A DNA stretch of 6,681 bases from Clostridium sp. (GTDB lineage: Bacteria; Bacillota; Clostridia; Lachnospirales; Lachnospiraceae). Under the pieces are notes generated by a model, which saw only the letters and a program-made list of their open reading frames with translations, was not told the origin of the DNA and ran no database searches. The position numbers and the translations under genes were made by a program. Position 1 is the first letter of the stretch. Each line of letters starts with the position of its first letter. Location of the stretch: the NCBI GenBank assembly GCA_016302185.1, contig JAEDOC010000114.1:1-6681 (forward strand). The letters run 5' to 3'. Below are positions 1 to 4,766 of this stretch, one piece after another.

Positions 1-62
1 CCATCAGGGAATGGTTGTTTTCCAATGCACTCGATTGAATGCAAATCTCCTCGTTTACGGAC

Positions 63-91
63 TTGACATCCCCCTTTATTGTTGTTACTAT
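63..91 (+). promoter_or_regulatory. Sigma-A type promoter of the SDR gene
   Basis: A perfect -35 box TTGACA (63-68) is followed after 17 bases by TACTAT (86-91). A TG lies one base upstream of the -10 box (83-84), making an extended -10. The predicted transcript starts near 98 and leaves a leader of about 60 bases before the SDR start. An alternative -10, TATGAA at 89-94, would need a 20-base spacer and is less likely. No clear operator palindrome is visible around it. Confidence 0.7.
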
Positions 92-159
92 GAATTTGGA
101 ATATATTGCGTATTTCTTTGAGGGGATAACATCAGAAGGATTAAAGGAGGTATTACAGT

Positions 160-963
160 ATGGACAGATTGAAGGGAAAGGTAGCTATCGTTACAGGCTC
201 CACCAGCGGAATCGGCGTTGGAATTGCCAGACTGTTTGCAGCAGAGGGTGCTAAGGTTGTGATCTGCGGACGCCGGGAGGCCAAGGGACAGGCTGTTGTT
301 GACATGATTGCAGGTGAGGGCGGAGAAGCCTGGTATCATTTTATGGATATGACCGATACAGGCAGCGTAGAGAAACTGTTTGCTGATACGGTGGAAAAAT
401 ACGGAAAGATTGATATTCTCGTAAATAACGCAGCGAACGTGGGATTGAAGGATGGCCGTATAGACGAGTTGAGTCTGGAGATGTGGGACGCTATCTTCCA
501 GAGCGATATCCGCGGTACATTTTTTGCGACCAAGTGTGTAATTCCATTTATGAAAGAGAATGAGGCCGGCGGTTCGATTATCAATATCGGTTCCATGGCA
601 TCCTGCGGCGGCGATCTGGGCTCTACTGCTTATGCGTGTGCAAAGGCCGGTGTGGATATGCTGACAAAATATACCGCATTGCAGGTTGGCAAATCCAATA
701 TCCGCTGCAACTGCGTTCGCCCGGGTCTGATTGTAACACCGGAGAATGAAGCCCGTGTACCGCAGGCGCTGAAGGATATTTTCCTGAATAATATTATGGT
801 AAATCGTTATGGATGTCCGGAAGACATTGGCCATATGTGCGTTTATCTCGCTTCCGATGAAAGTGCATACGTTACCGGACAGATTGTCAATGTGGATGGC
901 GGATTGAATTCCCATGTTTCCACGGTGGGACAGTTTAAGGAATTGAATTCCCGTACATGGTAA
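160..963 (+). CDS. SDR family NAD(P)-dependent oxidoreductase
   Basis: This 267-residue protein has the length and motif order of a classical short-chain dehydrogenase/reductase, a cytoplasmic Rossmann-fold enzyme that oxidises alcohols or reduces ketones. Visible motifs are the cofactor loop TGSTSGIG (residues 12-19), the D63 region that binds the adenine ring, NNAA (89-92), catalytic Ser145, and the YxxxK pair Tyr158/Lys162, followed by RPG (187-189). Arginines 38-39 after the second strand suggest NADP(H) preference (inference). The usual active-site Asn in the 'NxxG' helix motif appears as Asp116 (SDIRG). The start is well supported: AAAGGAGG at 143-150 lies 9 bases upstream. The gene is monocistronic, between its own promoter and a terminator 30 bases after the stop. 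The substrate cannot be read from the sequence; a sugar, polyol, steroid or bile-acid hydroxyl group is possible. Family confidence is high, function open. Confidence 0.95.
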   Translation: MDRLKGKVAIVTGSTSGIGVGIARLFAAEGAKVVICGRREAKGQAVVDMIAGEGGEAWYHFMDMTDTGSVEKLFADTVEKYGKIDILVNNAANVGLKDGRIDELSLEMWDAIFQSDIRGTFFATKCVIPFMKENEAGGSIINIGSMASCGGDLGSTAYACAKAGVDMLTKYTALQVGKSNIRCNCVRPGLIVTPENEARVPQALKDIFLNNIMVNRYGCPEDIGHMCVYLASDESAYVTGQIVNVDGGLNSHVSTVGQFKELNSRTW

Positions 964-992
964 TTCAATTAGGGTGAATCTATGAGCAGAGA

Positions 993-1031
993 CCTCTCAG
1001 AAAACTTTTCTGAGAGGCTTTTGTTTTGTTT
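993..1031 (+). terminator. Intrinsic terminator after the SDR gene
   Basis: CCTCTCAGAA (993-1002) pairs perfectly with TTCTGAGAGG (1008-1017) around a 5-base loop, and a T-rich run (1018-1031) follows. It closes the SDR transcript. It also covers the ATG at 982, which makes that ATG an unlikely start for the next gene. Confidence 0.9.
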
Positions 1032-1047
1032 GATATGGAGAACAAAA

Positions 1048-1702
1048 ATGGAAAAAAGAACAAAAAAGACGAACGCTCAGACGCCTTTTCCGATTCGTGC
1101 CGGGATTGTGAGAGGAATGCCGGAAATCTTTCCGAAAAACGAATTTCGGATTTTGTGCTGGCATGAAGAGCTGCAGCTGAATCTGGTAACCCAGGGAGCG
1201 ATGGAGATCTGGATCAATGGTATCTGTTATTTCCTGAATGCAGGAGAAGCGATCTTAATCAATCGTAATTTTTTACATAAGGTTATGAATCTGACAGAGG
1301 ATGCGCAGTATGTAAAACTGCATTTTCCGGATCGGCTTCTGGGATTCTGCGAAGAAAGTGAGATGGCGAAAAAAGCAGTATACGCGTTTACCAGGCAGTA
1401 TGCTTTCCTGCCTCCATGAAAATTACGGGAAGACAGTCAGACTTTCGGATATCGCGGCTGCCGGAGATGTCAGTGAAGGGGAATGCTGCCGCTGCTTTCA
1501 GGAGATGACCGGCGACAGTCCGGGACGGTATCTGATGGGATACCGGATATCAAAAGCAGCAGAGCTTCTGGCGAAAACCGGGGATTCTCTGGCGGAAATT
1601 GCAGAAAAAACAGGGCTTTCCGATACGAGCCATTTTATACAGTATTTCCGGCGTCAGTATGGAGTGACACCGAAAGAGTACAGAGAACAGCTGCGTTTAT
1701 AG
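1048..1702 (+). pseudogene. AraC family transcriptional regulator, internal deletion with frameshift
   Basis: The first reading frame, from ATG 1048 (GGAG at 1037-1040, 7 bases upstream), encodes an AraC-type sensor cupin. It contains WHEELQLNLVTQG and a glycine-rich turn before AILINRNFLHKV, and it stops at 1417-1419. The DNA-binding half continues in the +1-shifted frame, with MLSCLHENYGK from ATG 1400 onward and both helix-turn-helices of the AraC domain, ending in TPKEYREQLRL at 1702. Together the parts make about 218 codons, against roughly 280-300 for full-length relatives. The linker segment usually found between cupin and HTH is missing, so the join near 1380-1400 looks like an out-of-frame deletion of roughly 60-90 codons rather than a single-base error. 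The HTH half alone could still be translated from 1358 or 1400, but no good ribosome binding site precedes either. The stop overlaps the convergent PucR remnant by six bases. A sequencing error cannot explain the missing linker. Confidence 0.8.
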
Positions 1703-1942
1703 TTCTTTCATCTCCAGAATCAGCAGCGAAAACCACAGCTTATAGAGATCATCGCCCTCATTCAGATTCAGATGAGTGATTTCTTCTATTTTCTGTATTC
1801 GGTAGTTCATGGTATTTCGGTGAATGTGGAGTTCGCCTGCGGCGGTAACGATATTTCGTGAGCGCAGATAAGTCCGCAAGGTTTCCATATAACAGGAATT
1901 ATTTTCCTTGTCATACTGAAGAAGCATTGAAACATCAGGATC
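1697..1942 (-). pseudogene. PucR/CdaR-type regulator, C-terminal HTH remnant
   Basis: Read on the minus strand, about 80 codons encode the conserved C-terminal helix-turn-helix of the PucR/CdaR group: LLQYDKENNS, then YMETLRTYL, then the recognition region AGELHIHRNTMNYRIQKIEE, ending LWFSLLILEMKEL. These regulators (usually 350-550 residues) control purine, sugar-acid or similar catabolic genes. Only the last domain remains. Upstream of about 1940 the minus-strand reading frame stays open to 2101, but that part resembles no regulator; it is antisense to the symporter remnant. The stop (1697-1699) lies inside the last codons of the AraC remnant, so the two genes converged tail to tail. There is no credible start or ribosome binding site for the fragment. 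Confidence 0.75.
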
Positions 1943-2068
1943 GCCTGGGAAATTCTGGGACATCCGTTTGGACTGGCAACCATCCTGGTAGCAGTTCCGG
2001 TTTCCTTCCTTACCCTGATTGTTGTTTCTCTTCTGACTCAGAAGGAGAATCTGGATGCGGCAGCATAA
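1931..2068 (+). pseudogene. Sodium:solute symporter (SSS family), C-terminal remnant
   Basis: From about 1940 the plus strand encodes IAWEILGHPFGLA followed by a hydrophobic stretch (TILVAVPVSFLTLIVVSLLT) and a short charged tail QKENLDAAA, stopping at 2066-2068. An 'LG.PFG' turn before a last transmembrane helix ending in VVSLLT is typical of the C-terminus of SSS-type sodium:solute symporters, which have about 480-520 residues and 13 helices. Only about 42 codons survive; the frame is blocked by a stop at 1928-1930. An intrinsic terminator follows 50 bases downstream, as expected for a genuine gene end. Assignment is by eye from a short segment, so the symporter subfamily and substrate are unknown. 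Together with the abutting PucR remnant it suggests a former divergent regulator-transporter pair. Confidence 0.65.
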
Positions 2069-2120
2069 AGAAAAAATCACTTGACAGAATAAGAAAATCA
2101 TTGAAAACTATTTTCGGGCA

Positions 2121-2155
2121 AAACGCTGTAGGCTGTAAAGCTTACAGCGTTTTTT
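2121..2155 (+). terminator. Intrinsic terminator of the lost symporter gene
   Basis: AAACGCTGTA (2121-2130) pairs with TACAGCGTTT (2143-2152), and the T run extends to 2155. The left arm carries GCTGTA twice (2125-2130 and 2132-2137). A second, inner hairpin, GCTGTAA/TTACAGC (2132-2138 with 2142-2148), can therefore form instead. It sits 50 bases after the symporter stop and insulates leuA from upstream transcription. Confidence 0.75.
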
Positions 2156-2239
2156 GGCAGAATCAATAATTTTTCCATGATATAACTGCAATTTATGCCA
2201 GATATGCAAGAACTGTATTGCTTTCTGCCATGGGATCTC

Positions 2240-2268
2240 TTGCGGACTTCAGTCTGGAATGGTATAAT
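2240..2268 (+). promoter_or_regulatory. Promoter of leuA
   Basis: TTGCGG (2240-2245) stands 17 bases before a perfect TATAAT (2263-2268), and a TG one base upstream of the -10 makes it an extended -10 promoter. Transcription would begin near 2275, giving a leader of about 175 bases. The -35 is weak, but spacing and -10 are ideal. The stretch 2156-2239 between the preceding terminator and this promoter shows only a distant 8-base inverted repeat (TGGCAGAA at 2155-2162, TTCTGCCA at 2223-2230) of doubtful meaning. Confidence 0.65.
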
Positions 2269-2274
2269 CAATGA

Positions 2275-2450
2275 ATTAAAATAGCTTTGAATAAAGGAAT
2301 GATGAATATGGGGTTAGACCTAAGAGAGTAACATTATTTATCGTGAAGAAATATGGCGTGATCTATCGACTCCAAAGCCCAGAGTGAAGCATTGGAATGA
2401 ATAGCACTGGATATGAATGAAACGATTTCTGACGATTTGGAGGAGAAAAA
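2275..2450 (+). promoter_or_regulatory. leuA 5' leader
   Basis: This untranslated stretch of about 175 bases precedes leuA. It contains a possible short leader peptide (2308-2331) and an imperfect hairpin CCAAAGC/GCATTGG (about 2372-2395, one mismatch) with no T run after it. ACGATTT occurs twice, 10 bases apart (2422-2428 and 2432-2438), just before the ribosome binding site. There is no T-box signature (no TGGNACCGCG-like box) and no convincing terminator hairpin. If leucine control acts here, it is not by a recognisable T-box. Confidence 0.4.
2308..2331 (+). CDS. Possible leuA leader peptide (MGLDLRE)
   Basis: AAAGGA at 2293-2298 lies 9 bases before ATG 2308, which opens a seven-codon frame ending TAA 2329-2331. 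Two of the seven codons are leucine, written TTA and CTA; CTA is the kind of rare leucine codon used in enterobacterial leu leader peptides. Two further in-frame ATGs (2299, 2302) lie closer to the Shine-Dalgarno. Against it: the peptide is very short and no attenuator hairpin with a T run is visible downstream. This is a candidate only. Confidence 0.25.
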   Translation: MGLDLRE

Positions 2451-4118
2451 ATGTTAAATTATAAGAAATATAAGAGAGTCCCTGTAGTTGATTATCCGGA
2501 GCGGGAATGGCCGAATAAGCAGATTGAGAAGGCGCCGATCTGGTGCAGCGTGGATCTTCGCGACGGCAACCAGGCATTGGTGGAGCCGATGGTGGTGGAA
2601 GAGAAGATTGAGATGTTCAATATGCTGGTGAAGATGGGCTTCAAGGAGATCGAGATTGGTTTTCCGGCAGCTTCCCAGATTGAGTTCGATTTCCTTCGCC
2701 AGCTGGTAGAGAGAAAGCTGATTCCGGATGATGTGGTGGTTCAGGTATTGACACAGTGCCGTGAGCACCTGATCAAGCGTACCTTTGAATCCATTCAGGG
2801 TATTAAGAAAGCAATTGTACATATTTACAATTCCACCTCTACTTTGCAGAGAGAAGTGGTATTTCATAAGGATAAAGAAGAGATTAAGCAGATTGCCATT
2901 GAGGGTGTTCAGCTGGTTAAAAAATACATGGATACCTATGACGGAGAAGTGATTCTGGAGTATTCTCCGGAGAGCTTCACCGGAACAGAGCTGGATTTTG
3001 CTCTTGATATCTGTACCGCAGTGCAGAGAGAATGGGGCGCGACACCGGAGAAGAAGATCATTATCAATCTTCCGGCAACCGTAGAGATGACCACTCCCAA
3101 TGTGTATGCGGATCAGATTGAGTGGATGAACAAGCATTTCGAGAACCGTGACAGCATTATTTTAAGTATTCATCCGCATAATGACCGCGGTACCGGAATC
3201 GCTGCAACCGAGCTGGCGATGCTGGCAGGTGCTGACCGTGTGGAGGGAACTCTTCTTGGCAACGGTGAGCGTACCGGCAACGTGGATATTCTGAATCTGG
3301 CCTACAATATGTTCTCTCAGGGAATTAATCCGGAGCTGGACATTGAAGATATCAAAGCGATTACAGAGGTTTGTGAGCGCTGCACCAAGATGGCAGTGGA
3401 TCCCCGGCATCCATATGCCGGCAAGCTGGTATTTACCGCATTCTCCGGTTCTCATCAGGATGCCATCAGCAAGGGTATGGAGGCACTGAAGAAGAGAAAC
3501 GATGGAATCTGGGAGGTTCCGTATCTTCCCATCGATCCCAGCGACATTGGTCGTGAGTACGAGCCGGTTGTACGTATCAACAGCCAGTCCGGTAAGGGCG
3601 GAGTTGCCTTTGTTATGGACAGCTTCTATGGCTTCCGTCTTCCGAAGGGAATGCACAAGGAGTTTGCGGATATCATCCAGAAGATCGCCGAGAAGCAGGG
3701 TGAGGTTGCTCCGGAGCAGATCATGGAAGAGTTCAAGAGGAACTATCTGGACAGAAAAGAGCCGATGCACTTCAGAAAATGTCAGATTACCGACAAGGAG
3801 TACGAGGGCGGCGGTTTTGCAACCGTGGCAATTCTTACCTTTACCGATCACGATGCAGAGCGCACCGTAGAAGGCGTTGGTAACGGTCCTATCGATGCGG
3901 TTCAGGATGCTTTGGAGAAGTCACTGAACATTAAGATTCGAGTATTGGACTACAACGAGCATGCACTTCGTGCAGGATCCAGTGCGCAGGCTGCTTCCTA
4001 TATCCACTTACTGGATGTGGAAACCGGAAAAGTAACCTACGGAGTTGGCATCAGCTCCAATATTACAAGAGCATCCATCCGCGGTATCTTCAGTGCGGTG
4101 AACCGGTTGTTCTATTAA
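2451..4118 (+). CDS. leuA: 2-isopropylmalate synthase (LeuA, long 'yeast-type' class)
   Basis: LeuA condenses acetyl-CoA with 2-oxoisovalerate to give 2-isopropylmalate, the first committed step of leucine biosynthesis, in the cytoplasm. The 555-residue product has the full length of the long LeuA class. An HMGL-like TIM barrel holds DLRDGNQAL (35-43, catalytic Arg37 and metal-binding Asp38), the HPHNDRGTG motif (241-249, metal ligands His241 and His243) and GNGERTGN (270-277, Asn277 as third-motif ligand). The C-terminal part (from about residue 435) matches the LeuA regulatory dimer domain, with EGVGNGPIDAVQDAL (474-488) and YGVGISSNITRASIRG (530-545). Leucine feedback inhibition is therefore expected from family knowledge. 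The start follows GGAGGAG at 2439-2445. It has its own promoter and terminator, and no other leu genes (leuB, leuC, leuD) adjoin it, so it is a stand-alone gene here. All catalytic residues are present. Confidence 0.96.
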   Translation: MLNYKKYKRVPVVDYPEREWPNKQIEKAPIWCSVDLRDGNQALVEPMVVEEKIEMFNMLVKMGFKEIEIGFPAASQIEFDFLRQLVERKLIPDDVVVQVLTQCREHLIKRTFESIQGIKKAIVHIYNSTSTLQREVVFHKDKEEIKQIAIEGVQLVKKYMDTYDGEVILEYSPESFTGTELDFALDICTAVQREWGATPEKKIIINLPATVEMTTPNVYADQIEWMNKHFENRDSIILSIHPHNDRGTGIAATELAMLAGADRVEGTLLGNGERTGNVDILNLAYNMFSQGINPELDIEDIKAITEVCERCTKMAVDPRHPYAGKLVFTAFSGSHQDAISKGMEALKKRNDGIWEVPYLPIDPSDIGREYEPVVRINSQSGKGGVAFVMDSFYGFRLPKGMHKEFADIIQKIAEKQGEVAPEQIMEEFKRNYLDRKEPMHFRKCQITDKEYEGGGFATVAILTFTDHDAERTVEGVGNGPIDAVQDALEKSLNIKIRVLDYNEHALRAGSSAQAASYIHLLDVETGKVTYGVGISSNITRASIRGIFSAVNRLFY

Positions 4119-4147
4119 TCAGGTAAAATATTACTATAAACAAAAGT

Positions 4148-4190
4148 AAAGGGCGGCATACGGCGCGAAAGCGTGGTGTCGTCCTTTTTT
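4148..4190 (+). terminator. Intrinsic terminator after leuA
   Basis: AAAGGGCGGCAT (4148-4159) pairs over 12 positions, allowing G-T pairs, with GTGTCGTCCTTT (4176-4187). T's continue to 4190, and a GAAA tetraloop flanked by GC/GC lies at the centre. It lies 30 bases after the leuA stop. The rest of the 308-base gap before the next gene is the promoter and leader of Rpn copy 1. Confidence 0.85.
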
Positions 4191-4236
4191 GTACGCTTTT
4201 TTGTTCTAAAAGAAGGTAGGAAAAGAGTATATTTTG

Positions 4237-4245
4237 TGTTATCAT
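4237..4245 (+). promoter_or_regulatory. Extended -10 promoter of Rpn copy 1
   Basis: TG, one base, then TATCAT (4240-4245) aligns exactly with the extended -10 of copy 2 (TG, one base, TATGAT at 6116-6121). Sequence similarity between the two copies begins at this point. The -35 position with a 17-base spacer (4217-4222, TAGGAA) is poor, so activity of this copy is uncertain. Transcription would start near 4252. Confidence 0.4.
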
Positions 4246-4251
4246 AATTCT

Positions 4252-4426
4252 ATGATTCGCAGAGCTGTTCTGGCTTCTGCTTATCTTGGGAGATTCTTCC
4301 CGGAAATCTCAGTTGTCGATAGTATTTTTTGCCAATCATTTATATCAATTCGGAGGTGAGGCCAGTGCGGTTTTGATTTTTGCTTGCGGTAGGCGTTGAA
4401 AAAACATATAATGAAAGGAGAAAACC
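4252..4426 (+). ncRNA. Structured leader RNA of Rpn unit, copy 1
   Basis: The leader shares order and blocks with 6122-6333. First comes hairpin 1: 4259-4266 pairs with 4272-4280 around loop GTTCT (4267-4271), with one bulged T. Next is a 25-base block (4288-4312) identical in both copies, which can form GAGATT/AATCTC or, exclusively, GGGA/TCCC. A shortened middle segment follows, then CAATTCGGAGGTG, GATTTT-TGCTTGCG, and an identical block from TTGAAAAAACATATAATG to the AAAGGAG ribosome binding site (4414-4420). No Rfam family is recognised by eye. It could be a cis-regulatory leader, a processed element RNA, or a DNA-level recognition end of the element. Confidence 0.5.
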
Positions 4427-4722
4427 TTGTCTGGAAAAGAAACATATAACAAACGGGGGATGAAACCTCTCTCAGAGTTGACTTTGCTGGATCGATTCTT
4501 ATTTTCCTGTGCCATGGAGGATCCGAGAATTCTGGAATTGTCATTAAAGATTATCCTGGATCAGAAGTTGGAATTGAAGGCTTTGACGCAGACGGAAAAG
4601 GAGTTCCGGACGATGCCGTGGCTGCGTTCGAACGAATTCTGATGAAAGTAATGAAACGTTTTTCTGTGACAGAGCAGAAAGCAGAAGAATACTATGAGTG
4701 TTTTGCAGTAAGACAAAAATAG
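4427..4722 (+). pseudogene. Rpn/PD-(D/E)XK nuclease family transposase-like gene, copy 1, internally deleted
   Basis: A TTG start (4427), 6 bases after AAAGGAG, opens a frame encoding about 68 residues very like copy 2. Shared runs include KPLSELTLLDRFLFSCAMED and QTEKEFRTMPWLRS; about 11 of 67 positions differ. Just after PWLRS the frame ends (TGA 4640-4642). The shifted frame then runs AAFERILMKVMKRFSV, TEQKAEEYYECF to TAG 4720-4722, which resembles the C-terminal end of the same family ('FS..EAEEYY'). The catalytic RLDV and ExQ region and most of the protein (about 200 residues of a roughly 300-residue family) are missing. The product would be an inactive stub of 71 residues. The family is related to E. 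coli RpnA-type recombination-promoting nucleases. The stub ends 44 bases before the amidohydrolase start, with no terminator between, so its transcript may read into that gene. Confidence 0.75.
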
Positions 4723-4766
4723 ATGTGTTTATGATATGAGAAACAAAAGAAAAGGGAGGAAACAAT

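Noticed and set aside
3..38. Possible C-terminal tail of an upstream gene (IREWLFSNALD, stop 36-38)
   Set aside because: The frame is open from the window edge, but eleven residues cannot be assigned to a family and another frame is open for longer.
88..915. Long minus-strand open frame opposite the SDR
   Set aside because: It is antisense to a clear SDR gene, has no recognisable domain, and is rich in Cys/His typical of shadow frames. The same applies to the long minus-strand frames opposite leuA and the amidohydrolase.
982..1047. Possible upstream start (ATG 982) for the AraC gene
   Set aside because: The 22 added codons run through the SDR terminator hairpin, no ribosome binding site precedes 982, and ATG 1048 has GGAG at good spacing.
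1943..2101. N-terminal extension of the PucR remnant on the minus strand
   Set aside because: This part is antisense to the symporter C-terminus and does not resemble a regulator; it is an accidental continuation past the deletion join.
2275..2450. T-box riboswitch before leuA
   Set aside because: No TGGNACCGCG-like antiterminator box, no specifier-loop architecture, and no terminator hairpin with a T run.
2413..2457. Small frame (14 codons) overlapping the leuA start
   Set aside because: It has no convincing Shine-Dalgarno and simply reads through the leuA ribosome binding site in another frame.
4703..4735. Promoter for the amidohydrolase (TTGCAG / TATGAT)
   Set aside because: The spacer would be 21 bases, too long for a normal sigma-A promoter; only the -10 is good.
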